DNA of 64,000 nucleotides, taken from positions 1-64,000 of the forward strand of contig JAJXWT010000002.1 in the NCBI GenBank assembly GCA_021781475.1, written 5' to 3'. Made by a program: the position numbers and the translations under genes. Shown here in pieces: positions 26,124 to 36,531 of this stretch. The notes below the pieces were generated by a model. It made no database searches. It was not told the origin of the DNA and worked only from the letters and a program-made list of their open reading frames with translations. Source of the DNA: a bacterium. GTDB lineage: Bacteria; Patescibacteriota; Saccharimonadia; Saccharimonadales; Saccharimonadaceae. The first letter of the stretch is position 1; each line of letters begins with the position of its first letter.

Positions 26124-26804
26124 CTAATACCCTACCCTGACCATTATATCAAAGGTGTTAACGGCACAAAAATTAAAGTTGTTCGTTGCCGCCGACGGCG
26201 GCTCACACGCAACCGCACTTGTGATAGTACCCGCTTGATTTGTTCCAATCGCGTAGCTAATGTCGTACAGCTTGCTTTGGCTCGACGTGGGGATAACAGT
26301 GAGCTGCATTGCCTGGAGCGCGTAGTCGCCTTGGTCGCTTGGCAGCATTTCAGTAGCCTGGCTCTGGCTAACTGCGGTGGGGTACGTACCATTTGCACCC
26401 TTGGTACAGTAGCTGCCGCCAGCATCGGCGACTCTTGCCAGAATAATATCCGTGCTTGTGCCTTGATAGGTTGGCGCCGTACCGTTTTGGCTACGCAATT
26501 TTGCCGGATCGCCCCAAAGGTAGCTATAGCCGCCAAGGCACAAACGACCTAAACCACCAGCGGCCGGGTCAGTAGGCTGCACAATTGGGTTGGCTACATT
26601 CCCCGCGTTCTCGGCGTCGCGCGTCATAGCGGCCCCCAAGTCGCGGCCAGCCTGATCAATAAGCTTATATGTGACCCCTTTGCTATACATATTGCTCACC
26701 TGAATAATCACCGTAACTGTTGCGACAAGTAAAATACCCACAAATGCCATGGCAAGCGTTAGCTCAATAAGCGTAAAGCCGGCGCGTCCTTGCCTAACTC
26801 GCAT
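26124..26804 (-). CDS. Prepilin-type N-methylation domain protein (PilW-like minor pilin)
   Basis: GRAGFTLIELTLAMAFVGILLVATVTV prepilin motif. Confidence 0.85.
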   Translation of the reverse strand: MRVRQGRAGFTLIELTLAMAFVGILLVATVTVIIQVSNMYSKGVTYKLIDQAGRDLGAAMTRDAENAGNVANPIVQPTDPAAGGLGRLCLGGYSYLWGDPAKLRSQNGTAPTYQGTSTDIILARVADAGGSYCTKGANGTYPTAVSQSQATEMLPSDQGDYALQAMQLTVIPTSSQSKLYDISYAIGTNQAGTITSAVACEPPSAATNNFNFCAVNTFDIMVRVGY

Positions 26805-27375
26805 CGTAGACCCTCCTTACCGTTGCAATGGTCGTGGGGCGCGCATCACCCATGCTGTACCAACAAGCGCGCACATGAACATCATACGCATGGTTCGCAG
26901 TAAAACCTTCGGACTTTACCAACATAACCCATATACCGTACGACACAGGTGCCTGAGCGGTTTTAGCGAACGTGTCGACCATTGCATACGTGGGTGCAGG
27001 CTGGAGGTTGGTTGCCGAAACCGTATTGGGGACCACGGCAGTTTTTGCGCTATTGGCCGCCATAAAGAATGCGTTCGACGACGAAAGCGTGCTCGAGGTT
27101 GGGCACGTCGTGTAAGTCGAGAGATTGGGTGGCTGCGTAGAGGTAGCATTGCTAGCCAGCGCCTGCCAGCCGGTCGGGTTTGTCTGCTTAAAGTCGCTGA
27201 GCATCGTCAGCTGCGCATCAACCTGCTGGCGGACCAGTGTCAGCTCGAGCGCACGTTGGGCGGTGTCCATACCTTTGTTCATCAGCATAATCGATCCAAC
27301 AACAACAAGGCTAAAAATAGCAAAGGCAAGCATTACTTCAATAAGCGTATCGCCCCGGCTTGTTTTCATTGACAA
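26794..27375 (-). CDS. Prepilin-type minor pilin
   Basis: RGDTLIEVMLAFAIFSLVVVGSIMLMN. Confidence 0.8.
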   Translation of the reverse strand: MSMKTSRGDTLIEVMLAFAIFSLVVVGSIMLMNKGMDTAQRALELTLVRQQVDAQLTMLSDFKQTNPTGWQALASNATSTQPPNLSTYTTCPTSSTLSSSNAFFMAANSAKTAVVPNTVSATNLQPAPTYAMVDTFAKTAQAPVSYGIWVMLVKSEGFTANHAYDVHVRACWYSMGDARPTTIATVRRVYDAS

Positions 27376-28121
27376 TCCCCCGGGTTCGTAAACTTAATCG
27401 CGCTCACACTGGCGGCGTCTTTCACAATCCGTACGCCACTTGGCTGTTGGGACACGAGCCCGGCAGGGTCAAGGCACACAACCATATCTTGCCGCGTAGC
27501 GCCACCATTGCCTGTAACCATATCGGTAAGTGATTGATTGGGATCGGTGCTGGTAAATGTGCGGATGGTGCCCGATGTCGGCGAGCGAAGAATAAGGAGC
27601 CGCCAATTATCGAGCGAGGTTGAACCAGTTGTATTTACCAGTCGAGTTGACCACTCGGGCGAATATATATCGGGCACCTCACCACTTTGGGCGGCATCAA
27701 TAAATAACCCCGAGCTTGCGAGCGCCTGAATATCATCGTTGCCAGTCCCCTGTTTGCTCGCAAACACCGACTGGGCCTGTATACTTGTACCATTGTTTGA
27801 CACCGTTATAAGGCGGCCGATAATAAAACACGACAAGCTGCTGCCAATCGTTACCGGGCCATCCTTGGTCGTAAAACCCGAGCTCGTGCACGCAACACTA
27901 CTCATGCTATTCGAACCGCCAACACGGTTGTCTTGCACATTTGCTACCTGGTCATATTCACCCTGGAAATAGCTTAGGAGCGAGTTTGTGGCATCTTTAT
28001 AGCGCTGCACATTAATAGCCGCACCGGCACCCGCCATCACGCCGACCGCCAAAAGACCACTAATCGCCAAAAAAAGCATCACCTCAATGATCGTAAAACC
28101 GCTGGTTTTTGCCCCGCTCAT
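27366..28121 (-). CDS. Prepilin-type minor pilin
   Basis: TSGFTIIEVMLFLAISGLLAVGVMAG. Confidence 0.85.
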   Translation of the reverse strand: MSGAKTSGFTIIEVMLFLAISGLLAVGVMAGAGAAINVQRYKDATNSLLSYFQGEYDQVANVQDNRVGGSNSMSSVACTSSGFTTKDGPVTIGSSLSCFIIGRLITVSNNGTSIQAQSVFASKQGTGNDDIQALASSGLFIDAAQSGEVPDIYSPEWSTRLVNTTGSTSLDNWRLLILRSPTSGTIRTFTSTDPNQSLTDMVTGNGGATRQDMVVCLDPAGLVSQQPSGVRIVKDAASVSAIKFTNPGDCQ

Positions 28122-28145
28122 ATACCTTTCAGTATAGCATAAGCA

Positions 28146-29030
28146 CTAAAACAGCAGCAGCGACTTGCTAAACAGCCAACTGATAAATGGTGCGCCCCAC
28201 CAAAGTGAAAGCAAGGTACCGGCGATCAAAAACGGCCCGAACGCAATCCGCGAACCACCGCTAAGGCGGCTTAACAGCACCCCTGGCAAGGCCACAAAGG
28301 TACCAATGAGGTTTGCTAGGAATAACGCCAAGAACCCAAGGCGCCAATCGCCAAGGATAAGCCCCAGGCCAACGCCAAGCTTTACATCACCAAGGCCAAT
28401 CCAGGCCCCCTTGCTGAGCACATAAATGGCTGCGTACAGGCCCGCCAAAATGGCCACAGCGCCCAGCGCCGAAATAACATCAACCGTACCAGGTAGGGCT
28501 AAGGCGCGTAAGCCAATAAACACCACCGACAGCGCAATGAGCGTAATGTTCATACTGTCGGGCAAGAGCTGCCATTTTATATCGTAGGCCGCTAAAATCG
28601 CGAGCACCACCATAATAACAAGCCAGGTCACAAACAAGGCAATGTGCGCCGCGTTCACAAGCCCAAACGGCCAAAATAGATACGAGGCAACAAAAACAAT
28701 CGCGACGCCCAATTCCATTGCGGGCTCAAATGCACCAATGCGTGCGCCGCAGTAGCGGCAACGACCGCCTTGTGCAGCCCAGCTAAATAATGGAATCAGG
28801 TCAAGAAACCCAAGTGTATGGCCGCAGGACAAACACTGCGAACGATCAGGCTTATGGCGGTACTGCGCCATAAGGGGCTTAAGCTTGGCGTATTCGTGCT
28901 TGTCGTACGGCTCTTTGTGTTTTTTGTCGTATGCAACCTGGTGAGCCCGTAGGCGCCATACCTGGGCCCCCGCAAAGCTCCCCATTACCACCCCCACCAG
29001 GGCCATGAGCGCGCTATAGAGTATATTCAT
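28146..29030 (-). CDS. pilD: Prepilin peptidase (A24)
   Basis: CLSCGH...CRYCGARIG pair; AAYDIKWQLLPDSMN; IGLGDVKLGVGLGLILG; start moved to MNILYSAL. Confidence 0.93.
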   Translation of the reverse strand: MNILYSALMALVGVVMGSFAGAQVWRLRAHQVAYDKKHKEPYDKHEYAKLKPLMAQYRHKPDRSQCLSCGHTLGFLDLIPLFSWAAQGGRCRYCGARIGAFEPAMELGVAIVFVASYLFWPFGLVNAAHIALFVTWLVIMVVLAILAAYDIKWQLLPDSMNITLIALSVVFIGLRALALPGTVDVISALGAVAILAGLYAAIYVLSKGAWIGLGDVKLGVGLGLILGDWRLGFLALFLANLIGTFVALPGVLLSRLSGGSRIAFGPFLIAGTLLSLWWGAPFISWLFSKSLLLF

Positions 29031-29050
29031 AACCTTTATGATACCACACA

Positions 29051-29080
29051 AAATGCGCGCACCTAGTGGTGCGCGCATTT
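29051..29080. terminator. Strong GC hairpin between pilA and pilD
   Basis: AAATGCGCGCACC-tagt-GGTGCGCGCATTT. Confidence 0.7.
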
Positions 29081-29099
29081 ATGCTAGGCTAGCTTAGCC

Positions 29100-29654
29100 C
29101 TAAACGTCTTCGCAGAACGATGAGCTTTGTAGGTTACTTGTATCTAGGCCGTTTTCAAGCAATATAATCACTGCTGCGTTACGCGTTGAACCAGCAATGG
29201 CGGTGTGGCCCGTTGAGTCACATTTAGCGCCAGTAAATACTTGAATAACGTCCGTGTCCGCGTAACCAATAGTACCTGCGGCCGCCGTACCGGCGGGCAA
29301 TGGTGATACATGCAGGACATAGGTATTGTCTAGCACTACGTCAGGATCGGCTGGCGTATACTTACTTTGATGATCCGGCGTCGGTGCAGTTGAAGCCGCA
29401 CTATACAATGTGCCATCAACATAATTCATTAGGTCTTGACCATTCGCTGGCTGCAGCCCCCGATTGTTCGACTGGTACGTGGTAATGGCCGAGGTCACCT
29501 TGCCTAGTTCTGTCTTACGAGCAGCGTCTCGCTGGCTGCGCTGCAATGCAGGTAATGCAATAAATACCATCAAAAAGATTAACGCTGCAATAGCAAGGAC
29601 TAACACAACCTCAATGATCGTAAAGCCCCGTTCTTTCATTTGTTGTCGACTCAT
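29100..29654 (-). CDS. pilA: Type IV major pilin-like protein
   Basis: ERGFTIIEVVLVLAIAALIFLMVFIALPALQRSQRDAARKTELGKVTSAITTYQSNN. Confidence 0.88.
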   Translation of the reverse strand: MSRQQMKERGFTIIEVVLVLAIAALIFLMVFIALPALQRSQRDAARKTELGKVTSAITTYQSNNRGLQPANGQDLMNYVDGTLYSAASTAPTPDHQSKYTPADPDVVLDNTYVLHVSPLPAGTAAAGTIGYADTDVIQVFTGAKCDSTGHTAIAGSTRNAAVIILLENGLDTSNLQSSSFCEDV

Positions 29655-29723
29655 ATACCCCTACTCCACCTTTCTTATGATCAACCAATCACCCTTAATA
29701 ATACATAAGCGCGTTTATTTTGT

Positions 29724-30932
29724 CTAGTGAATCGCCCCCACGAGTGAATAAATTGGGAACAAAATAGCCCCCACCATGCCGCCGGCAACCACCGCAAGCA
29801 CCACCATTAAAATCGGCTCGATTGCAGTTGAAATTGCCTTAAGCTCTTCGTCCAGCTCATCTTCGTACACCTGGGCGGTCTTTCCCATCATTTCATCGAT
29901 TTTACCGGACTGCTCACCAATTTTAATCATTTGCGGCACCATGGGCAAAATATAATCTTGGCCTTCGAGCGAAATCGAGAGCGCCTTACCACCCCGGACC
30001 TTTTCGGCAGCGCGGTCAATCACCTCTTTGACAATCACATTGTTTACGCCCTCCGCGCTGATACGGAGCATGTCAAGCATTGCGACCCCTGTAGCAAGCA
30101 ATGTTTGACCCGTGCGCACAAACCGCGCCATGTAAAGTTTACGGAACAAATTCTTAAAAACTGGCACATTCAGCTTAAAAATATCAAGCGCTCGGGAACC
30201 ATTCGCAGTTTTTGACCACTGAATGAAAAAGTAGATACCAACTACCAACACAAGCAGCACTAGCCACCAAAAATTAATCACAAAGTTAGAGGTACCTATC
30301 ATAACCTGTGTCAAAAGCGGCAATGTTTGTTTCATATCGCTATATAACTTTGCAACCTGTGGCACCACTGTGACCATCATGAACACCAGCACGCCTAAAA
30401 TTACCACCAATACAATAATTGGGTACGTCAGGGCGCCTTTTACCTTGCTCATCATGGCGGCGTCTTTTTCTTGTTGCGACGCGACACGCTTAAGGGCTTC
30501 GTCGAGTGTGCCCGAGGCTTCACCGGCGCTTACTAGCGCCAAAAATATCTTGTCAAAAATCTCTGGGTGCTTGCCAAAAGCGACTGACAGCTGTTTGCCG
30601 CCTTCAATGTCAGCAATCACCTCTTGCACGATTGCCTGGAGCCGCTTGTTGGAGGTTTGGTCTAGCACTGTGCGCAAACTTTGGCTCAGCGGTAACCCGG
30701 CGCCAATCAGCGTTGAGAGCTGGCGCGTAAATACAATCCGATCCTTTATGGTAACCCGGTTTTGCAGGCGGGAAAAAAGCGAGTTCTGCGAACCTTCAGC
30801 CTGAATAGACAGTGGCACAAAACCTTGTTCAAGCAAGACTTTTGCCGCGGCCTGTTCGGATTCCGCCTGAACAATCGACTCAACGATCTTTTCGGATGCT
30901 TTATCGCGCGCGCGGTAGGTAAACTTTTTCAC
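29724..30932 (-). CDS. pilC: Type IV pilus inner-membrane platform protein
   Basis: 402 aa; FTRQLSTLIGAGLPLSQSLRTV; LVSAGEASGTLDEALKRVA; MIKIGEQSGKIDEMM. Confidence 0.95.
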   Translation of the reverse strand: MKKFTYRARDKASEKIVESIVQAESEQAAAKVLLEQGFVPLSIQAEGSQNSLFSRLQNRVTIKDRIVFTRQLSTLIGAGLPLSQSLRTVLDQTSNKRLQAIVQEVIADIEGGKQLSVAFGKHPEIFDKIFLALVSAGEASGTLDEALKRVASQQEKDAAMMSKVKGALTYPIIVLVVILGVLVFMMVTVVPQVAKLYSDMKQTLPLLTQVMIGTSNFVINFWWLVLLVLVVGIYFFIQWSKTANGSRALDIFKLNVPVFKNLFRKLYMARFVRTGQTLLATGVAMLDMLRISAEGVNNVIVKEVIDRAAEKVRGGKALSISLEGQDYILPMVPQMIKIGEQSGKIDEMMGKTAQVYEDELDEELKAISTAIEPILMVVLAVVAGGMVGAILFPIYSLVGAIH

Positions 30933-30935
30933 CTA

Positions 30936-32015
30936 TTACCCCCTCATTAACCGTTCAAATTCTGTTAGGTCAACCGCGTACTCGCGGGCGCTATCGTAGG
31001 TAATGGTGCCACTTTGCACTAAGCTTACGAGCGTACGGTCCATTGTCTGCATGCCTTGGTCGGCACCAGTTTGAATAATCGCATCAAGCTGGTGGCTCTT
31101 GCCCTCGCGAATCACATTGCGCACCGCAGGGTTTGCAATCAAAACCTCGGCCGCCACCACGCGGCCGCCACCGATTGCCGGCACAAGCCGTTGGCTACAA
31201 ATTGCCATCAAAATATTTGCAAGCTGCGAACGAATTTGCGGCTGCTGGTGGGGTGGAAACACATCAATCATACGGTCGATACTTTGCGCCGCGCTATTGG
31301 TGTGCAGGGTTGCAAACACCAAGTGGCCTGTTTCGGCGATAGTGATTGCCGCGCTGATTGTTTCGAGGTCGCGCATTTCGCCAATCAGCACCACATCGGG
31401 GTCTTGGCGTAAGCTCGAGCGCAAGGCCGCGCTAAACGAATACGTGTCATAGTGAACTTCGCGCTGCACAACCACCGATTTTTTGGATTTATGCGTAAAT
31501 TCAATTGGGTCCTCAATGGTAACAATGTGGTGTGCTTTTTCGGTATTGATCTTGTCGACCAATGCCGCCAGCGTCGTTGACTTACCGCTACCGGTCGGCC
31601 CCGTCACCAGTACCAACCCCCGTGGGTAGTCGGCAAACGTCATCGTGACTGGTGGCATGCCCAGTTCGGTGACTGATTTGATTTCATTTGGAATAAGTCG
31701 CAGTGCCGCCGCCAAGTTGCCACGCTCATGAAACGCATTTACCCGGAACCGGCCAAGCGTGCCAAATGCAAAGCTAAAGTCAAACTCTTTATCTTTCATT
31801 AGTATTTGCTGCTGGTCTTGGTCGAGGATAGCGAACACAAGTGATTCAACCATCTGCCCATCAAGCGGCGCCAAGCCGGGAACCGGCGTCAGCGAACCAT
31901 CGACTCGCAGCATCGGCGGAACGCCAACCTGAATATGCAAGTCAGAGGCACGTTTTTTTACTACTTCTTCAAGCAGTAATTCTATCCTTAGTGTCTGTTG
32001 TGGTTGTTGCTGCAT
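30936..32015 (-). CDS. pilT: Pilus retraction ATPase
   Basis: VTGPTGSGKSTTLAALVDKINTEKAHHIVTIEDPIEFTHKSKKSVVVQREV...AITIAETGHLVFATLHTNSAAQSIDRMIDVFP. Confidence 0.96.
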   Translation of the reverse strand: MQQQPQQTLRIELLLEEVVKKRASDLHIQVGVPPMLRVDGSLTPVPGLAPLDGQMVESLVFAILDQDQQQILMKDKEFDFSFAFGTLGRFRVNAFHERGNLAAALRLIPNEIKSVTELGMPPVTMTFADYPRGLVLVTGPTGSGKSTTLAALVDKINTEKAHHIVTIEDPIEFTHKSKKSVVVQREVHYDTYSFSAALRSSLRQDPDVVLIGEMRDLETISAAITIAETGHLVFATLHTNSAAQSIDRMIDVFPPHQQPQIRSQLANILMAICSQRLVPAIGGGRVVAAEVLIANPAVRNVIREGKSHQLDAIIQTGADQGMQTMDRTLVSLVQSGTITYDSAREYAVDLTEFERLMRG

Positions 32016-32026
32016 ATGCCTCCCCT

Positions 32027-33790
32027 TTAAGCTGTATCTGATGTCACACGGTTTACTTCTTCGAGCGTGGTAAGGCCGGTGAGCGCCTTTAGGTAACCAT
32101 CTTGCCGCATTGTTACCATTCCCTGCTGCATTGCCATTGTCTGTATCTGCAAGCTGGTAGAGTGCGCCGTAATAAGCCCTTGTATCTCCGGCGTCACATC
32201 CATGACTTCGTAAAGCCCCGCCCGACCGGCGTAGCCCCTTGGCGTCGCTGGCGTGTCGTGACCCTTCACTAGAGTATAAGCGGTTTGGCCTGCTAACGGC
32301 AAGTCCTTGTAACCCATATCGGCTGATACGCGGGCTACATCATCCTTTGTTTTAGGCAGTAAGTGCCCAACCGTTTGCAATATACTCTGGGTTTCAAGCG
32401 GTGTTGACCAGTAGGCATCACGCTGGGGCGATACACGGCGCACCAACCGCTGACCAATAATTGTGTTCACCGTACTTGCGATTAAAAATGGCTCGATGCC
32501 CATATCGAGCAAACGTGGCAATACGCCCGCCGCGCTGTTGGTGTGGAGTGTGCTAAATACCAGGTGGCCCGTAAGCGCTGCTTGTACGGCCAGGTTCGCC
32601 GTTTCGTCATCACGAATCTCACCTACCATCACCACGTTGGGGTCCTGGCGCAAAATTGAGCGTAACCCGTTCGCGAACGTCAGGCCAACCTCGCTATTCA
32701 CCTGAATCTGGTTGACGCCATCCATCTTGTATTCCACCGGGTCTTCAAGGGTAACAATGTTAATACTATCGTCTTTGATTTCTTTAATCAGCGCGTACAA
32801 ACTAGTTGACTTACCGCTACCAGTCGGCCCACTCGTAAGCAGCATGCCATTCGGCTTTTTTAGGCCCTTTCTAATGGCGCGCAGCGAGCGGCCGGCGTAC
32901 CCCATCTGCTCAAGGTCAAACGAGTTCCCTGACTTATCAAGCAAACGAATTACCACTTGCTCACCCCACACAACCGGGCTAATGGCGATACGGAGGTCTA
33001 CCTCTTTGCCGACCACCTTCACCGCAAACTGGCCGTCCTGTGGCACACGGTGCTCGTCAATTTTCAGGTTCGATAAAATTTTTATTCGGCTCACAAGTGC
33101 CGGCTCAATACTCTTAGGCAGCTGCATGACCTCGCGCAATACGCCATCAACACGGCAACGGATTTTGAGCGCCTTTTCGAGCGGCTCAATATGAACGTCA
33201 GAGGCGCGCGACTTAACGGCATACTCCAAAATAGTGCTGAGTGCACGGCTAATTGGCGAATCTTGAACAATGGTTTTGATATCGCCCGCTTGCTCATCCA
33301 CCGCTTCTTGCTGCGACGCGCTGGCTGCTTCGTCCACGCTTGAAAGGTCGGTTTTGTACTGGTCCAGTACATGTCGCACCCCTGCTTCTGACGCCATAAA
33401 TACCTTGAGTGGGCGTTGGATACGGTTCGACAAATAGTCGACCGCTTGCACATTGCTCGCATCGACCATGGCGACTGCCAAACGGTTTTGCACTTCTGCA
33501 AGCGGCACCGCCATAAATCGTTCAGCCGCGTCCTGCGGCAGCAGGGACAGAATATTCTGGCTCACCATACTGTTAGTAAGGTTCACATAGGGCACGCCAG
33601 AAACATGGGCAATCGCATGGGTCAGCAGCTCGTCATCGATAATGCGCTGTTCTGTCAAAATAGAAAAGAGTGGCTTGTTGGCCGCTTTTGCCTGGGCGCT
33701 CACCGTATCAAGCACATCACTCGCAACTAGCCCCTCGTCTTTAAAGAGTGCGGTTATTTTTGCCTGTAGTTCATCGGTCATTAATGACAT
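32027..33790 (-). CDS. pilB: Pilus assembly ATPase
   Basis: TSGPTGSGKSTSLYALIKEI...ALTGHLVFSTLHTNSAAGVLPRLLDMGIEPFLIAS. Confidence 0.96.
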   Translation of the reverse strand: MSLMTDELQAKITALFKDEGLVASDVLDTVSAQAKAANKPLFSILTEQRIIDDELLTHAIAHVSGVPYVNLTNSMVSQNILSLLPQDAAERFMAVPLAEVQNRLAVAMVDASNVQAVDYLSNRIQRPLKVFMASEAGVRHVLDQYKTDLSSVDEAASASQQEAVDEQAGDIKTIVQDSPISRALSTILEYAVKSRASDVHIEPLEKALKIRCRVDGVLREVMQLPKSIEPALVSRIKILSNLKIDEHRVPQDGQFAVKVVGKEVDLRIAISPVVWGEQVVIRLLDKSGNSFDLEQMGYAGRSLRAIRKGLKKPNGMLLTSGPTGSGKSTSLYALIKEIKDDSINIVTLEDPVEYKMDGVNQIQVNSEVGLTFANGLRSILRQDPNVVMVGEIRDDETANLAVQAALTGHLVFSTLHTNSAAGVLPRLLDMGIEPFLIASTVNTIIGQRLVRRVSPQRDAYWSTPLETQSILQTVGHLLPKTKDDVARVSADMGYKDLPLAGQTAYTLVKGHDTPATPRGYAGRAGLYEVMDVTPEIQGLITAHSTSLQIQTMAMQQGMVTMRQDGYLKALTGLTTLEEVNRVTSDTA

Positions 33791-33810
33791 AGGTATACCC
33801 CTTAGGCCGA

Positions 33811-34032
33811 TCAGTTCCCGCCAATGATAGTTTCGACGGTTGGGTTAATCGCGCCAGAATGGAACACTGTTTTGTCCGGCGTAGCGACCTGCGCCGAAAT
33901 CGGTTCGATTGTTTTTACGCTTTCGCCTTTACCAGTTGTTTTCAAAAATGGCAGCGAATTAGCGACAAAAAACGCAACTACAACCGAAATTGAAGCGATT
34001 AATACAATCATGGCGATATCTGTTTTTTTCAT
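33811..34032 (-). CDS. Small single-TM protein in pilus operon
   Basis: 73 aa, overlaps pilO by 4 nt. Confidence 0.75.
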   Translation of the reverse strand: MKKTDIAMIVLIASISVVVAFFVANSLPFLKTTGKGESVKTIEPISAQVATPDKTVFHSGAINPTVETIIGGN

Positions 34033-34697
34033 TGTATGGGAACCACCTTATTAGTAAGTTGTATGGTTTTTTCTGGTGCATAGTACACATGGCCCTGAAT
34101 TGTAGCGGTCATGCCCAGTGCATTCTCGTCAAGCTGCAGATTATCAACATCAATAGTGCGGATAGAGGCTTCGAGGCGTTTAAGGAGCAGTTTAATATTC
34201 GTTGGGTCCGACGACGATACGCTGAGCGTAAACGGAATAACCTGCGCCTGCGGGTTTGGGCTGACAGCGGTTACCGAGCTGGTATCGCCTAGCGTGAATG
34301 ACTCAAGCTTGATACCTGGCATAACCGTAAGTACCTGCTGCATCGAGGCGCCGAAAGCAAACGGGTTATCCTCTGACGGCAGCGCGTCTAAAATCACCTG
34401 CACTGCTTTTTCATTATTCACCTTTAGCGCGTTCAGTGAATCGCTTGCTTCAAGCGCACGTATATTATTGGCGAGCTGTGGCGCTGCTGTGTTGTTGGCC
34501 TGCAATACCTTTACTGTGTTTGCTTTCGCAGCAAGCACCTTTTCGGTGTACATAATTTGCTGGAACAAAAACCAGGATGCAACAACGGCAAAGCCGACAA
34601 TTACCGAGGCACCGGCTACCCATATAAACATCTTGCGAGCCGAGGCCTGTATCAACTGCCTTTTGCGCAATGCGATATCTTTTCTACCGGCTTCCAT
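34029..34697 (-). CDS. pilO: PilO-like protein
   Basis: Position after pilM-pilN; N-terminal TM then coiled/ferredoxin-like region. Confidence 0.7.
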   Translation of the reverse strand: MEAGRKDIALRKRQLIQASARKMFIWVAGASVIVGFAVVASWFLFQQIMYTEKVLAAKANTVKVLQANNTAAPQLANNIRALEASDSLNALKVNNEKAVQVILDALPSEDNPFAFGASMQQVLTVMPGIKLESFTLGDTSSVTAVSPNPQAQVIPFTLSVSSSDPTNIKLLLKRLEASIRTIDVDNLQLDENALGMTATIQGHVYYAPEKTIQLTNKVVPIQ

Positions 34698-35431
34698 TAG
34701 TTACCCCCCTTCAGCGAGCCCGCAGGCTGCGAGAACAAGCTCGACGGCACCCCGGCCTGCGAATCAGTGACATCAACTGCACCGGTTGGCGACTGCACTG
34801 TGACGCTGGATACATCGTTCGAAAATAGCTGGCTTGGGTACGTAAACATAAGCGTAAACCGCAACACTGTCTTGCCAGAGCTGTCCATACCAAGGCTCGT
34901 GTTGGATACTGTCACGCTGTTCGACAGTGGCGTGGTAGCGGTTTGGCCATTTTGCGTGTACTGCACATTGGTGTTTAAAATTGTCTTTTTAAAACCATCG
35001 GCACCGTTAAAGCCGGCGTCTGCCGAGCCTTCAATTGTAATGGCGGTGTTCGAAGGGTCCAGGCTCACCGTGCTGACCGAAATGTGATTCGGGCTTGGGG
35101 AGGCTGGGTTAATGGCACTTAATAGGTCGAATATCCGTGACGAAACCAGCTTATTGCTATTAAGGTCAGAGATAATGTTCAGTTGGTTTTGGATTGTCAC
35201 TAGCTTAGTAAGATCCGGGTTGTTGCTATTGAGCTTGGCGGCTTCGGACTTAATCTGGCTGTCGTCAAGGGCGTTGCGTATCGCCTGGGTACCCGCGTAC
35301 ATCGCAAGGGCCACCACGGCGCCAATCGCAATAAGCGATACCACTACAGATAGCGCGATGACCCGCGCGCGGAGCCGCTGTGAGCGCAAAAACTCAATCT
35401 TGATATCTGGAACCAGGTTAATTTCAATCAT
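34697..35431 (-). CDS. pilN: PilN-like protein
   Basis: MIEINLVPDIKIEFLRSQRLRARVIALSVVVSLIAIGAVVAL. Confidence 0.82.
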   Translation of the reverse strand: MIEINLVPDIKIEFLRSQRLRARVIALSVVVSLIAIGAVVALAMYAGTQAIRNALDDSQIKSEAAKLNSNNPDLTKLVTIQNQLNIISDLNSNKLVSSRIFDLLSAINPASPSPNHISVSTVSLDPSNTAITIEGSADAGFNGADGFKKTILNTNVQYTQNGQTATTPLSNSVTVSNTSLGMDSSGKTVLRFTLMFTYPSQLFSNDVSSVTVQSPTGAVDVTDSQAGVPSSLFSQPAGSLKGGN

Positions 35432-36480
35432 CGCTGGTTACTCCTTTTCGCTAAGCCCACAGCAATCGTAAACTCCGATGCTACGGCGGCAAGCTGCTGC
35501 TGGTCGTTTGCACTTAAACGCACCCCCTGCCATGGGTTGGCAGGAACGCCCCGAATACCTGCTTTTGTGCCCAAGTAATCACCGAACATTGGAATAATGG
35601 CGCTAAACCCTGATAGTAACAGGGCATTAATGGGTATGTTGGGGTAACGGGTTTGGAAAAACTTTACTGATTTTGTTACTTCGGCAACAAAGCCATCAAG
35701 CGTGCCTTCGATTGCCCGCAGCACCTGGCCTTCAAGCCTGTCGGGCGCTAAGCCAAACTTTAAGATAAACTGGCGCGCTTGGTCTTCTTGTACGTTTAGG
35801 TTTTGCACCGCCGCTTTTAGTAAGCTGCTAAGCCCCGTGGGTATCGTGCGAACAAGGCGCGGCGTATCGCCGTACGTAATTACAAGGTCGGTTGCCTGCT
35901 CGCCCATATCAATCATCACTAGTGCCATTCCGTTTGCGCTTGGCGGCGTTAAGGCACGCACCATCGCAATGGGGTCGGGTTCGGCCGCAATGACATTGAG
36001 CCCAAGCGCTTCAACCATTTCAAGGCGGTCTTCGCTGTAGGTTTTGGCCGTGCTACTCACGAGCACCTCTTGCTGGTTCTGTTCGCGGAGCGACGGCCCC
36101 AGCAGTGCCCAGTCTACTTTGGCATCATCAATTGACATAGGAATATACTGGTCAATCTGGTATTTCATGGTTGCGCGGAGTTCGGCATCACTCACATTCG
36201 GCACATCAATGACCGTAGTAAACGTTTTATTCGACGGCAGGCCAATCGCAACATTTTTTGTGCGGATACCGCTCTGCCCCACGGCAGTCATAATTACCTC
36301 ACCAAGCTTACGTTTTGCCTCGGGTGAATCGCTGGTGGTAATACGGTGGTCAACTGGCACATAGGCGTGCGCCGCGAGTGACCACTGGCCAGTACCGGCT
36401 TGGTTCAGTTGCACCACACGAATGGCATTCGTGCCAATGTCGAGTGCAAAAAAGTCGCCCATCCCGTTTGCTAATTTCAT
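35428..36480 (-). CDS. pilM: PilM actin-like protein
   Basis: FFALDIGTNAIRVVQLNQ...MALVMIDMGEQATDLVITYGDTPRLVRTIPTG. Confidence 0.93.
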   Translation of the reverse strand: MKLANGMGDFFALDIGTNAIRVVQLNQAGTGQWSLAAHAYVPVDHRITTSDSPEAKRKLGEVIMTAVGQSGIRTKNVAIGLPSNKTFTTVIDVPNVSDAELRATMKYQIDQYIPMSIDDAKVDWALLGPSLREQNQQEVLVSSTAKTYSEDRLEMVEALGLNVIAAEPDPIAMVRALTPPSANGMALVMIDMGEQATDLVITYGDTPRLVRTIPTGLSSLLKAAVQNLNVQEDQARQFILKFGLAPDRLEGQVLRAIEGTLDGFVAEVTKSVKFFQTRYPNIPINALLLSGFSAIIPMFGDYLGTKAGIRGVPANPWQGVRLSANDQQQLAAVASEFTIAVGLAKRSNQR

Positions 36481-36531
36481 CTTAGTTCCTAGTATACCTA
36501 AACGTAAGCATTTTAGACAAGCCCGATTCGC

